A stretch of 64,000 bases of DNA from Atopsyche davidsoni (GCA_022113835.1 JAILWY010000025.1:248001-312000); one strand, 5' to 3'; counted from the stretch's first letter, positions 11,041 to 22,875 are shown. Numbers and translations: made by a program. The notes: generated by a model not told the origin, from the sequence alone.

Positions 11041-14000
11041 AATAACAAATATTTAATATTTTAATTTGAAATAAATTGTACGAGCAAATGGATTTTTAAG
11101 AATAAATTTTATATGATTAATTATTTTCCATTTTTTTACAATAAAATTTAAATAAAACCACCTGTCTGCCGTGAATAGAGTTACGATATTAGGACTGACT
11201 GCATTCTATCACCGAAGTTTACATTATTTAATTTATAAACTTATTAAAACTAAATAATGTCCTTGAGCTGTTTTTTTAAAATATGAAAATATGGCTCGGT
11301 ACAGTTGTGAGCTCAACAACGAAAGGAATTTACAATAAGAAATATTAAAAATAAAAATTATCTGCTGGGGACGAATTACTTAGTTTAATATTCTGCTATG
11401 ACTTTGTGATTTTCGCCACCAGGCGGGGCTAAGTACAACCCGTTTCCGGGAAACAGCTCCGGAGTCTCGTCTTCATGATAATTTTATGCTTAAATATGAC
11501 ATAATATCCATAAAAGGCTTCTGGGCGTAATCAGCACACCCGGCCTGAGATGTTTTGAAACTTTTTTGTAAATCTGCCGTAATCAAAAAGCCATCAGGAA
11601 GTTGCTAGATAAGTCACCAGAAATGCCAGATGAGGCACCAGGAATGCCAGATGAGGCGCCAGGAATGCTCGTCACAAAACACGAAAGTGCCACGCGTGGT
11701 CGCCGTGGAAAATGAAAGTATTTCGGATTTTAAATTATAAATCTATAGCGTGCGATATGAACTTGAAGTACGACCAGTGTATTGTGAAGTGGACTTTCAT
11801 ACCATTCCGTATGTACGGAGTAGGTATCGAGTTCACTGTTTTTATCGGCTAATTAAAGTTTATATCTAGGCTCTGTCGCGAATACAAACTCATTGAAAAA
11901 CTTAGAGCCCGAGTTCGGCACAAGAGTGGAGCAGACGCCTTGCCGAGGCGAGGGGGAGGCTGGGGGGAAAGGCGAGGGGGGAGAACTTTCGAATTTAGTT
12001 ATTTTAACTTTTATTTTAGTATTTCGTTTCCCCACTTGAGAGATTAGTTCTACTTGTTATAAAGTTTTTTGATAAAAAATACTCTTTTTTTTTTAACAAA
12101 TAAAGTATTTCTTATGTACGAAGATTTATCGTTACTTTCACATTTCACAAGATAAATTGTATATAAAATAAAAAATAAAACCGAATTCAAAATTTTATAT
12201 TTAAAAAATTAATATTTTTTTAAAGTGTCTCTTAATGGTAAAATTTTAAAAAATATTCTCTACTACTACACGTGGGACCGCAGTCTGACATCTGCAGGTA
12301 GCGGGTTGCGCTATTTTTAGTATATTTCATATAACCAAGCATTTTATATGACAAACATATCGCTATTCTTTTTGTGGAGTACGTGTGGTTTTATTACACC
12401 TCATTTTACGAGTAGAAGACAGGAACTCAATCCAAAATAGAGGATTCTCAAACCATACTATTCTTTGGGTCTAGAATGATGAAGAGTATTCGAGAGCCAG
12501 TTACAGACTTGAAACGTCCTAGTCTTTGTTTTGCTCCATACAAATAAAAAAAACTATAAATAACTAGCATCAAAATAGGTTTTTTCCTTTTTGTAAACAT
12601 TTATTGATAAAAACTTAGTGCTTCACCCGGAAAAACCTCGTGATCGCAAAACGACCGAACTAGGCACAATGCGGCGAGATGAATATTTATTTTATAAAAC
12701 CGCCATGTAAAAAGTGTGCTTATCGGTTACTGAGTCTCATCGATTGGACGAGACACAAATATCAGAAGTCCTACAAATAAAAAAAATAAACATGAAAACT
12801 AAATAAATAATAACAATATAAATATATATGTTTAAATTATTTTGCATAAACGATAGATAGAACTAAACAAATACAATTAAATTACAAACAACACTCTGGC
12901 AAATAATCATGCCTATTGTAATTAAGTTCTAATTGAACAAACTTGAAGAAGTGTAAATACGTAAACCGATGTATTTATTGTCTTAATATGTGTTTTGTAG
13001 AACCGAGAGAAATTCTCATGTCCTTTGTATGAGAGAGTTTTTCCCACCAAAAGCTTACAGCTTAACTGGAAAGCTCCGAGAATTAGGAAGGCTCTCTTAG
13101 ATGGAGGAGAAACATGTTTTGAATTTATCCTCCATCTTTTGAAACGCAGTAGAAGTAGAGATTTTTATCTAAATATTAGTTGCGTTTTAAGAAAATTCAC
13201 TTTAAAAGCTTGTATATTTGTCGATTATTCTTCCTTAAATTGAGGTTCTTGGGTGTTGTGTCGGGTTTTTTCTTCTATAATATAATTTTCCGATGTTTTA
13301 GTAAATGTCAAATGTTTTCAGAACTGGTGCTGGAACCTGGGACTTGAGAAGCAGCTCGGCACAACCAAGAGCCGAGTATTTTTAATCCGACCGCCAAAGC
13401 CTACGAACACATTATAGAATTTAAATTTCCTGTTTTTTTATGATAGTTAAATGGTTTTCCAGTTACATGAATAATTCTTAGTCTTAAATTGACATAATTG
13501 TTAGAATTTAAATAATCAAACAAACGTTTATAGTAATTGAATGCGATAATTATCTCTATCAAAGCGTCTCGATGCCCAGTATAAGATATCACAAGCTCTC
13601 CGCGGCTCATTGTGTTCATGAATCTCCGTTTGCAACCACGAAATCCCAGGTTCTGCAACCCAAGCAGTAATTAACGTTGCTTTAAATTTACGATCTAACT
13701 TAGCAGCTACTAACCGAGTCGGTGGCAAGTTCGCGGACTGGGGTAGTTAGTACTTGTTGAATTTTAGATCTATTTTGATATCAGATGTCTGGTTCTCGAA
13801 TTCCCTGAATTATTGATTTGATACATAAATATAATAATACTTGTCGATTTCAGGTGGGGGCTCAATTTTATATAAAATATACTATAACCACCACCATAAG
13901 TTTAAGTGGCGCGTGAGCAGTAAGTTTTGTAATAGTGTTCAATTTATAATTTTTCTTCAACTGAAAACAAAAGAGAATCCTAAAAAAATAATCCACAATG

Positions 14001-14314
14001 AGTTATCTATGATTTCCTTCTTTATACAAGCACTAAGCAACCTTTGTTCAAAAATCCAGAGAAAGTCCAAAAAAAAACATTCAATAAAATATTTTATTAA
14101 TTTCTCTGTAGAAATCTATTTGTTTGCTTGATGATTTTTCTTCTGAAGAAATATTAAGTTTCTAGGATCCATTAATAGAACCATTTTTACGTTCATAAGC
14201 TTCTTATTAGTTTTGACAATTTGTTCGAACAACGCTTGCAAAATTAACAATTAGAAACAATCTCATCTAACTGGTTATACAATCTCACTCTGTTTGATAA
14301 TGCCAACGTGAGAA
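11041..14314. other. AT-rich non-coding stretch
   Basis: No gene was recognised. The only structured element found is the 21-bp tandem repeat at 11615-11668. Scattered GC-richer patches lie near 11410-11470 and 11930-11990. Open frames near 13025-13243 and 13401-13728 match no known family and overlap in conflicting frames. Confidence 0.5.
11615..11668 (+). repeat. 21-bp tandem repeat, about 2.5 units
   Basis: Two 21-bp units (11615-11635 and 11636-11656) differ at one base and are followed by a 12-base partial unit. Because 21 is a multiple of three, the repeat encodes a heptapeptide, roughly PEMPDEA then PGMPDEA, within a short open frame that ends soon after. No family match was recognised, so it may be an exon remnant or simply a minisatellite. 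Confidence 0.75.
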
Positions 14315-14366
14315 GTTGGTGAAACCGGTTACCAGTAAAAATTAACATGTGGAAAAATCACTCAAG
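14315..14366 (+). repeat. Solitary copy of a fold-back repeat family (R2)
   Basis: This 52-bp segment matches the right half of the fold-back element at 30321-30432. Shared blocks are GAAACCGGT, ACCARTAAAAA and GAAAAATCACTCAA. The left complementary arm is absent here. A third partial copy lies at 31651-31692 in the opposite orientation. Confidence 0.65.
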
Positions 14367-14575
14367 TATTTTACTTATTATTTACAATGTTGATATTTAA
14401 AACTTGGAAAAGTAAGTCAAATCGTTGACTTATTGGAACCGTTTATGAAATTAGTTGATAATCATAGTATTTTTATTAATTTATGTCTTTTTCAAAAAAG
14501 ATAATTTAAAATTTTATCTCTTTCACTTTAACTCGTACATTTCATTTCAAATGAAAACAGTACATTTCCATTGCT

Positions 14576-14742
14576 AAAAAACATATCGATCTAATTTCGT
14601 GTGAAATTGGATTTAGTCACGGAGGAAATTACTCCGCTTTTGATCCGCAGCACAACCGCGCACCAGCTTCATGCATTCCAACCCAGTGGTTTTTTTAATG
14701 CTACCAGACCGGTGAAGTGCACCCCGTGAAGACTATTTGCGA
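14576..14742 (+). repeat. Dispersed repeat family R1, copy 2
   Basis: Aligns with the reverse complement of 10866-11040, from an AT-rich start (AAAAACATATC) through a GC-rich core to GAAGTGCACCCCG and about 20 bases further. It is followed immediately by the 11-bp tandem array. The two copies lie about 3.5 kb apart in inverted orientation. Function and element class are unknown. Confidence 0.75.
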
Positions 14743-14746
14743 AAGT

Positions 14747-14790
14747 GTGAAGTGAAGGTGAAGTGAAGGTAAAGTGAAGGTAAAGTGCAC
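14747..14790 (+). repeat. 11-bp tandem repeat, four units
   Basis: Units GTGAAGTGAAG, GTGAAGTGAAG, GTAAAGTGAAG and GTAAAGTGCAC are contiguous. The motif GTGAAGTGCACC also occurs about 34 bases upstream inside the R1 repeat, so the array probably grew from the repeat's own sequence. Confidence 0.85.
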
Positions 14791-17700
14791 CCGCGACCAC
14801 CGGCCAGGGAGTACTCTGACGCCTCACAAACTTCGAACTCCAGGGCTAGGGACGCTCCAGAGGCTTCGTTAAAAGATTTGGGGTTGGAAACATATAGTTA
14901 TCCCCCTAGAAATTAATCATGTATTTGACATAAAAAAACTCTTAGTGTAAAAAATACACACCAGTGTATAAAATAAAGAAAAATACAATGCCTGATTTCA
15001 TAAAGTTTTTTTTATTTATTCTTACAGTACTTTGAACTAATATAAATGATAATTTCGTTTTATAAAGATTATAATCATGGCTTTATAATAAATTAAATGA
15101 GTTTTACTAGTAAAATGAATTCAGAATCGATTCCGTCGATTGCAAGCTTCTCCTGATTGGTGGTCTTTCTTTCCATATTAAACTTGACTGAATATTTATT
15201 GAAACAATATTTGTTATATTATATGATTAAAATTAGCCATGGAAAAAAAATATTTATAACTCCGTTCGTCGTTTTAAAGAAAGAAAAAAAAGCACTCGTA
15301 AGAACTTATGGACGTTATATTTGCAGCTTTGTGTTAAAACTTTAAACGTCTCTTTGAATTCTGTCTAGCCGATACAATAAGGTTGAACCGCTATGAAGCA
15401 TTGTCGTGGAATGACGTAGAAAGTCTAATATCACCTTTTATAGCACTGTCATTGCATTGCTTTGTTTTCAGACAACCTCTCTGATGCAGTCGTCTGGTTT
15501 ATTTACAGAAATATATCACCGTTTTTGTAGCTCTTCGGTAACAAAGGTTTCTAGATTTTGAATTTTAGTAAAATATTTTTATCTTTGTGAAATTATAATA
15601 GCGTATGAAATTTGAATACGGATAAAATATGACCATAAATGAAGAATATGTTTGCTTTCCTGAGATGATTATTAAAATAAAATTTAAAAATACATTTAAT
15701 CCTTAACATTTAAATAATGAAAAATTATCAGAAAATAAATATACCATTTAGTATGAAAGAGATATACTTGAGCGATTTAAAGAATTTTCAGATTTTATTT
15801 TAACGAAACCATCGGAAAACCAAGCCCCCTTCTCACCGTGTACGAAGCCCATTCATCAATAATATTATATATATATACACACACACAGTCATAAATATAT
15901 ATATGATGTCTCTATTTAAATCCCCGGCTTCGTCTGTCTTTATTTTATCAGATTGGAAAAAAAAAAATTATTCAGTATTTGTTCTTGATACGATAAGATT
16001 TGCGTTTTTTTTAAATTTAAATAGTCAATATTTTTGACAGACAGTACTTGGTGGAATTACATTTTAATATTTTCAAAGTATAATAATAAGTAAAAAATAT
16101 TGAATTTTTAAATATCATCCAAAATTAAAACTTCTTCTTGGTTTATGCTATTGTAATCAATTTATATTGACACATAAAATTTCAATAAACGTGAAACAAA
16201 CGCGAGCCCAATAGCATCACTCAATTCACTCGTTTTACAGGGCCGGATCGAGGTCATTTCGATCAAGATTCCACGGTCTTCCTACTAAGCCAAAAATTTA
16301 CCCTTTACTGGTAGTGAAAATTTTTGTTTGTGACAATGTGGTGTCTTCAATACTATCCCTGAAAATACCGAACACTCCCTTAAGATGGTTTCCAATAAGG
16401 CGCCTGCGACCTGATCATATCTCAGTGACTCCTCGACAATGGACTACCTTACGCGGTACCTCCACACAGCCTTGCACGGGAAAGGCTGGGTGGGACTTAC
16501 ATGAAATTGAACTTCTTAATACACCCACAGAATATTGAGATCACCGAAAATTATAATATGGGAGGAGGTCAGTACATTATAAAACTTTATTGAATAAACA
16601 TAAAGGTTGATAAACAAGAACTTAAGTCGAATAAGAGACCTGTGAATAGAATTCAGTAAAATATGCAAAAAATCAAATACAAGTTTGTTTTATTGCAAAT
16701 GCAATTTTCGTAGAAAAACCTTTTAAAATTAAGGATGTTAGTTCCTTTTTTAGGGTCAGATATGGATTTCTAAAAATATCCTGACTGCCTCCTGAAGATC
16801 CTCCACGCAGAGGTGCGGCTCGCTGCTCGGAGGTCGCGCTGCTTAATATTATGCCAACAAAGAATTACGTAAAAAAGGTACGGCGTATGAGTTCCCGAAG
16901 CTTCAAAGAGGATCCTTGAAAGCAGAATATAAGAAGCTTTGGCTTATTTTCTGAATTTATTCTTGTTTTATTATTAAAAATTGTATAACAACGAAATAAT
17001 CGACAATTAATATATGTACAAAATATTATGATAATTCTAATTCTTGACTTCGAATCCTTCATATAACAAATAATGGTTTCAAATGAAAACAATGCTATTT
17101 TGTAAATCGTATGCTGTTTATGTTTCAAATTAACATGTTTGATGCGTTAAAATTAAAGTTCATGTTTCTCTCAGAAGTGTGTTTACGTTGACGATTTGAG
17201 GCAGATAAAAAAATTCACATTTAGAATAAGCCCATAGCTTGCAAGTATTATGTAAATATGTTTAATGAATTCCTACAAATATGTAGGAATACATTTGGGT
17301 TTTATGTTACGTCGAGGTGTTATTTGATTTCTGACGTTTCTGCTGACGTACTGGAACTGTATAAATATTTTTAACGAAATTTGAAAAATTCTTTTAATCA
17401 GAACTCAAGCCTGGGATCTGCTGCGATGAGTCGGCGTTTAATTGTTTAAGATAAGTTTATAAGATTACTATGTTATAATGCCTAAAAAACTCTCTTTAGA
17501 ATTATAAGTATTGAAAACTATCAATAATTATTAACTCAAAAGATTAAATTTAAAAAAATTAAAAATGATTACTGTAAAATAGGTGGTAATTGAATTTCCG
17601 GTGCAAATTTAATTAGCACTGTAGTTTGTATTCACTCGAAGCTTTGACCCACATCTCCCCCTCTTCGCTCACCTGCCGCCCCCGCCTACCTGCCACCCCG

Positions 17701-18960
17701 TTCACCCGGCTCCTCCCGCCTCCTCCCGCCTCCTCCACCTTCCTTCTCCACCCTCCTGCCTCGCCTTCCCCTCCTGGTCCTCCGTTACTCAATACATCGA
17801 GAAATTCAGGCCACGGAGCGCGCGCAATTAATCCCGGGAATTTTCCCATAAATAAATTTTAAAATTTCTGTCGTCTCAAAAATTTACTAGAACAAAACCA
17901 GATAAACTTTCAATGGTAGCTAGATGAATTTTAAAATTGCTTCGGACTCTTTTTTTAGCAAAATTTGAACAGTTTTATAAAATGAGGCCAGTTTTGCAAT
18001 ATTTTGCACCATCAAATGAAAAATACATGTTTTTTCATTAAATTAGTTTAAGTTCAAACAAAAAATCTTATAATTACAATTTAAAAATTGGTTGGCTTTT
18101 AAAAGTATATTTAAAATAAACGTTCTTTACTTAAACATATTTAATATCTCTTATAATAAAAATTATTATCTAAGTATGTGAATGAAATGCGTCATTGATC
18201 TATTTCATGCTAATTATTAAATTATATACAGTATTTTAAACCGAACAAATTGAAGCAGAATCTTTAACGGTCGCAATGGTTCGTTAAAAAGAAAAAAAAT
18301 AAGAAAACTTGTTTCAATATTTTACACATAAAATATTTTTGTATTGCTTGATAATGCAACCTTGCATTGCAGCCTAGGTTGGCAATATCAAGCAGAGTCA
18401 AAAATCACAAAAGTATATTATTTAAAACATTAAAATAGAATTCTACCGAGCAATCTCTGTCAAAAATATTTAATAGATTAAAACTTGTTTTTATTAAGTT
18501 TTTTTATAAATGTATAAAATCAAAACTATGCTGTAATGCAAGCAGGTTATGAAAAATATCCGTTTTATATTTTTGATGTATTAAATCTCTTTCTGGCGTG
18601 TTGAGGTGCAGGCACTCGCGGCTGCAGATTCAGGACACGGGCGGGCATGAAACTGAAATGACACAGGCAAAGCGATCTGACAAATAGGCCGTATTTCAGT
18701 TTCACGACCAGATATTTTTTGTATTTTTTTTTATTTATTGAACATTGATAATTATTCTTGCTCCGAGAGATATCAGTGCTCATTTCTGGAGACAAAGAAA
18801 AATATAAAAAAGTAAACAATAAAACAACTTATTCCTGTGAACCTACTCCTTAAATTTGATAAATTGAATTTAAATGCAATTTTTTTACTATAACAAAAGA
18901 ACTGTATGTGTTTATATAAGAAGTAGATTATAAACATATACACACATATATATTAATATA
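14791..18960. other. AT-rich non-coding stretch
   Basis: No supported gene. It holds a TA/CA microsatellite near 15865-15905, a C/T-rich block at about 17650-17800 whose open frames on both strands are low-complexity, and a small imperfect hairpin near 18346-18400. A reversed A-box-like GGCTTAGTAGG occurs near 16288 without a convincing tRNA around it. Confidence 0.5.
15865..15905. repeat. Compound TA/CA microsatellite
   Basis: A run of TA dinucleotides, then CA repeats, then TA again. Confidence 0.8.
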
Positions 18961-18977
18961 TTAACCCTTAAATGCAT
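18961..18977. repeat. piggyBac left end: TTAA duplication plus 13-bp TIR
   Basis: TTAA followed by CCCTTAAATGCAT. It matches the right end exactly in inverted orientation. Confidence 0.95.
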
Positions 18978-19097
18978 GACTTGTTCTGACCTCTTGAAAA
19001 AAATATATCTTGTAGACATGTACATTCTAATGCAGGGAGACATATATAGAAATAAAAAAAAAATTTTTTTTTATACTATTTTATTAAAAAACCTTAT

Positions 19098-19129
19098 GTT
19101 GCAGATATGCAACACCATGCATTTACTAG
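19098..19129. repeat. piggyBac left subterminal inverted repeat
   Basis: Contains a local hairpin motif GTTGCAGATATGCAAC followed by ATGCATTTACTAG. Its reverse complement matches 20577-20608 at most positions. The shared TGCATTTA core also occurs at the tips of the element, which suggests a repeated transposase-binding site. Confidence 0.75.
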
Positions 19130-19138
19130 ACATTATAA

Positions 19139-20311
19139 TTACATATGAAAATCTTTGAAACAATGCTTGGATTTAGTAAGGCAAAGGGCTACTCCACACT
19201 TCTCACACTTTGTTTGTGTGTATCCCTTACACCTAGGCATTTTGCACCTGCTGCGAACACAGTCATCGGGCCAATGACCAACATTATCTGTCCTTATGTC
19301 CTTAGGTGGAACATGCTGAACAGGCCCTCGCCTTTTTTTGGCTTGAATTTCCATTTCAACTCTGTTACTGGGCCTTCCTCGTTTGTTACAGAGTACAGCT
19401 GCATCATTGACTTTGGCTAACACCTCAGCTAGTTCCAGTCTATAGTGACACAAATTCAGAATTGATGATGGATCTTCATCTCTTTTCAAATCTTTATAAG
19501 CAAGCCAAGAATTTATTACTGTCATGTCTAATAAGTGATAGAAGATACGTAGGTACCACTTTCGACTTCTCATTTCTATGCGATACCTACCAATGAAGCT
19601 GTCCATGAGGTCCACTCCGCCCATATGGGCATTGTACTCCTTTATTATATGTGGGCAAGAAATCTTGACCCTAGTCTTATTCGCTTTGTCAAACCTTTCT
19701 ATTTGGGAGACAGGTTCTGCTCCAACATATGTTGATAGGAAAGTGACAGCTTTATTATCCCTCCAAGTTACAGCTGTCAAATCAACACCATCAAAGCTAG
19801 TCATTTGCTCTTCATAAGTTCCACGGGGAACAGATTTTTTCATCAGTGTTTTTTTGTCAGCTAGTTTGCAATTTACAAGTCTGTTGTACTGTACAGTGCC
19901 TAGACTGTAGATTCTTTGTTTGGCAAGATGGGTAACTAGTGGCACAGAGGTATAAAAGTTGTCAAAATATATAATATGATTTATATGCCTTGGGACACCT
20001 CTGGCTAGCCGGATAACAACATTTCCTACTGGCCCAAAATCTGGCTCATCTTGAAACCGCTCATTCTCTTGACCAGTGTATATCTCAAATTTGTGAGCAT
20101 AGCCTTTTACATTGCACATTACATAGAATTTGAATCCCCACTTGTGTGGTTTATTTGGTAGATACTGTTTCATAAAGTGTGCTACCTTTGTAGCACACAT
20201 CTGCTCATCAATTGATAGCCTTTGCTCCATAGGAACTGATGCAAAGTTTTCATTGAGATGGCTAATTATGGGCCTTATCTTATGGAGTCTATCATGTTGC
20301 GGGTGTTTCAT
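19139..20311 (-). CDS. piggyBac transposase, catalytic and C-terminal part
   Basis: A continuous 390-codon frame corresponding to the DDE_Tnp_1_7 catalytic region. It begins at DRLHKIRPI, just upstream of the first catalytic block. Three expected aspartates are present, in SIDEQM, YFDNFYTS and MGGVDLMD. The C-terminus carries the Cys/His cross-brace region (CKMPRC, then CEKCG, then CLTKSKHC) typical of the family's end-binding domain. The family normally has another hundred or more residues forming the N-terminal and dimerisation part between the acidic leader and this block; they are missing. The annotated ATG lies at the deletion junction, so it is probably not the ancestral start. The catalytic half is unbroken, but the protein is unlikely to transpose alone. 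Confidence 0.9.
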   Translation of the reverse strand: MKHPQHDRLHKIRPIISHLNENFASVPMEQRLSIDEQMCATKVAHFMKQYLPNKPHKWGFKFYVMCNVKGYAHKFEIYTGQENERFQDEPDFGPVGNVVIRLARGVPRHINHIIYFDNFYTSVPLVTHLAKQRIYSLGTVQYNRLVNCKLADKKTLMKKSVPRGTYEEQMTSFDGVDLTAVTWRDNKAVTFLSTYVGAEPVSQIERFDKANKTRVKISCPHIIKEYNAHMGGVDLMDSFIGRYRIEMRSRKWYLRIFYHLLDMTVINSWLAYKDLKRDEDPSSILNLCHYRLELAEVLAKVNDAAVLCNKRGRPSNRVEMEIQAKKRRGPVQHVPPKDIRTDNVGHWPDDCVRSRCKMPRCKGYTQTKCEKCGVALCLTKSKHCFKDFHM

Positions 20312-20528
20312 TTATCAATGGTGGGTCTTCTGCCATGAGCGGATCATCACCACACTCATCGTGTTCCTCCTCTACCAGACTCTCAAGATCGTGAAGTGAA
20401 TCTTCTCGATTTTCATAAAAAACTTCATGGTCTTCTGCACTAAACTCCTCAAGATCATCTTCAGACCTTTCTCCGTCGTCAATTTGGGCTAAATATTCTT
20501 CCATATCCTTTGAATTCATGGGTCGCAT
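20292..20528 (-). pseudogene. piggyBac transposase acidic N-terminal leader, cut short
   Basis: A 78-codon frame opening with ATGCGACCCATG and very rich in Glu and Asp, as is usual for piggyBac N-termini. It runs out of frame at the deletion junction and stops after the sequence LINETPAT, overlapping the downstream catalytic frame by 20 bases in another frame. The bases just before its ATG on the minus strand, a T-rich run ending TTTTGCAG, look like a 3' splice acceptor, so a 5' UTR intron may exist. With the downstream frame it makes one broken transposase gene. Confidence 0.8.
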
Positions 20529-20576
20529 CTGCAAAACAATAAAATATATCAGATCACAGATATGGGCATACTGTCT

Positions 20577-20608
20577 CTACTAAATGCATAGTGTTGTAGA
20601 TTTACAAC
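20577..20608. repeat. piggyBac right subterminal inverted repeat
   Basis: CTACTAAATGCATAGTGTTG followed by a short stem motif. It is an imperfect reverse complement of 19098-19129. It lies between the transposase start and the right terminus. Confidence 0.75.
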
Positions 20609-20959
20609 ATCAAAATAGAAGCAATTTGTACAAAATCCAAAATGCTATTGTCCAAACCAATTATTGTACCGAAAAGAAGATGAATTATTACATAAAATAA
20701 CAATTTTGGCACTTACTTACCTTCGAAAATCAACTATTTACACCACAAAACACTATTCCAATTTTCACCTGCTACAAATTTCCGACAGTCAATGCTTTGT
20801 GAATGTCAAGCTGGCATTTGACAGACGCGAAAGAAAAAAAGGTGATGCCTCTCGATAAAAAATATTATCCTGATAGTAGTAATTCTATAACAGTAGGCGT
20901 TGCGCTCATATTGATGATTTGGGAGCCGTCTTAGTGGTATGTTGCAGTTTTACGTCAAG

Positions 20960-20976
20960 ATGCATTTAAGGGTTAA
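20960..20976. repeat. piggyBac right end: 13-bp TIR plus TTAA duplication
   Basis: ATGCATTTAAGGG followed by TTAA. It is the exact inverted counterpart of the left end. Confidence 0.95.
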
Positions 20977-22839
20977 TTCAATTTATATATATATAAATTG
21001 GATGTTGCTATTATTATTTTTAAACACATTCTTCCATAACCTAACCAGAATGACGAGCGTGGCTATAGGAGTTGTACAAACAGGATTACTTAGTCGTGCT
21101 GCTTTTCCTGCAGCTGCAGAGCACTTAGCTTAGGGTGACGCGTCCCTGGAAGTAAATAGAAAACAAGGACGACGTATACGTATTAGGGTGTCTTTTTTAC
21201 GATTGACGTATGAGGGTTGTCGTCAAACTCCTGGCGGGGTGGAAATTGAAACAAAATTGTTTCCAGGAAACTCGTATAATATTTTTTATGCTTCATATTT
21301 ATATTACACATAATGAAAGGTCTTATTTTTAAGAATATAAGATTAAATCTTTGTTTTCATTTTTTTTATTTGCAATCAATACTCGATGAACGAATATGGT
21401 TTGATATGCATTTTTGCAAAAATATTATTTCTAGTGGCCTTTTTTATTTATTATATTATCTGATCACTACTGATACACAAAAAAAAAAATTTGTGGTTTG
21501 TTTTTTATTTATTAATACCAAGAATTTCTAATACCGTAGCAAAATAAACATAAAAAATTTAATGCAACAAATAACAAAAATAAATTATTTAATTAAGCCA
21601 TGCTTTCACATAGCCTTTATTGAAAATATTTCATATTTTAGAAGTTCAAAAACAAGAATTACCATGAAAACCTAAAGATATTATAGCAGGATTATTTTTT
21701 GTAAACATTCAGCATCATCTTGCTGGAAGACTCCATCCCGGGCGGCTCCAGTTTTCCGGGAAATTACGGCGTACGATTTTCTTGCCCACTTTTTATGTGG
21801 GTCAGGAGAAGATGCTTTAGATCAATCTGGAATCTTAAATCTAAAGTACTCCACCCGTGTCCTCGGCGGGAGTCCTTGATCACGTAGCTGAAAACAGACC
21901 TAGTCGGATGATTTTGAGTTTCGCGAGTGGTTTTTTATTAATAGAAATCTTATCTTAAAGGCTTAAAGCTTTGACTCTTTTGGGATTTGTTAAGAAATAT
22001 GATAAATTATTATATTATGGACAAGAATAAATTACAGTATGTTCTGGAAATGCAATTTAATTAGATAATTTTATTCTGCTGTTCATGACAAATTTAAAAA
22101 AAAAACTTAATTTAACTATCTCTTAAAGTTACTTATTAATCTGGATTTAAATGAAACAGAACTTTGCTGTTTAAAAAATCGAGTTCATTGCAATTATCAG
22201 ATCGTGTAGATTTTTTCCAATCTTCTAATATAATAGTTCCAAAAATAAGTCCTTAAAGACTGCTCACTTAGCAATTCTATTTAAATTCTTGCTTCAAAAG
22301 ACGAAGATCCATTTTTTTAATGAAGCATTGATTTTGATAAAGAATATGTCATAGAGTATTATTTATCAAAATATTGCTTACGTGTTATCATGTTCCACAG
22401 ACCAGTTGATTAAATTTGGAAATTGAAATTTTGTATTTTCGGCTGTTTGAAAGAGTCAATGATCAAAGATTATCGGTCGATCATATTTCTTAAATAAATC
22501 GTAGCATGGTATATCTGAATGCGCATAAATGAATTGGAACTGAAATAGATACGAGACGAGTGAATAATTACAAGTTATTGTGCACATGCTCAATTCATAA
22601 AATCAACAGCATAGATTCATTCAGTTATTTCGTTGTAAACGATGTTTTATAAACAAATCACTATTTGTGATTTGTTACAGAGCAGGTGCAAACTCCGACA
22701 GCGCTGAAGCTTCGTGGAAAGTTGCTTCTGAAAAGTCTAACATGGCGCGGGGAGAAGGCGTCGGCGGCACAGGGCTTCTCAACCTCTGCACTTCCGGTGT
22801 TTGACAGGCTCTGGGTATAGAACGTCAGAAATTATTTCT
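20977..22839. other. AT-rich non-coding stretch
   Basis: No gene or repeat could be supported. Short GC-richer patches occur near 21050-21150 and 21720-21870. Open frames here have no recognisable domain. Confidence 0.5.
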
Positions 22840-22875
22840 AAATGCATATGTTTATTCTAATAAACATATGCATTT
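22840..22875. repeat. Perfect palindrome, 17-bp arms, 2-nt loop
   Basis: Positions 22840-22856 and 22859-22875 are exact reverse complements around CT. It lies directly before an inverted fragment of the neighbouring mariner terminus. A 2-nt loop implies an almost continuous palindrome, most easily explained by a fold-back event (inference). Confidence 0.9.

Larger units (their letters stand above)
18965..20972. mobile_element. piggyBac-type DNA transposon, internally deleted in its gene
   Basis: A 2008-bp element bounded by perfect 13-bp terminal inverted repeats CCCTTAAATGCAT (18965-18977) and its complement (20960-20972). Both ends are flanked by the four-base target duplication TTAA (18961-18964 and 20973-20976). 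TTAA targeting and a CCC-type terminus are family hallmarks. The minus strand carries a piggyBac transposase retaining all three catalytic aspartates but lacking the domain between the acidic N-terminus and the catalytic core. A second pair of inverted repeats lies inside the ends. Intact ends and target sites imply a fairly recent insertion. Confidence 0.95.

Noticed and set aside
16240..16300. Reversed A-box-like GGCTTAGTAGG as a tRNA
   Set aside because: The B box is weak and the acceptor stem is absent.
17613..17862. Pro-rich and Gly-rich frames on opposite strands
   Set aside because: Both arise from one C/T-rich low-complexity block. No domain or codon evidence favours either.
18346..18405. 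Imperfect hairpin TGCTTGATA/TATCAAGCA as a pre-miRNA, or as a Helitron fragment (it shares CATTATCAAGCA with 61470-61490)
   Set aside because: The stem is short with a bulge, no conserved seed was recognised, and the shared sequence is too short to decide.
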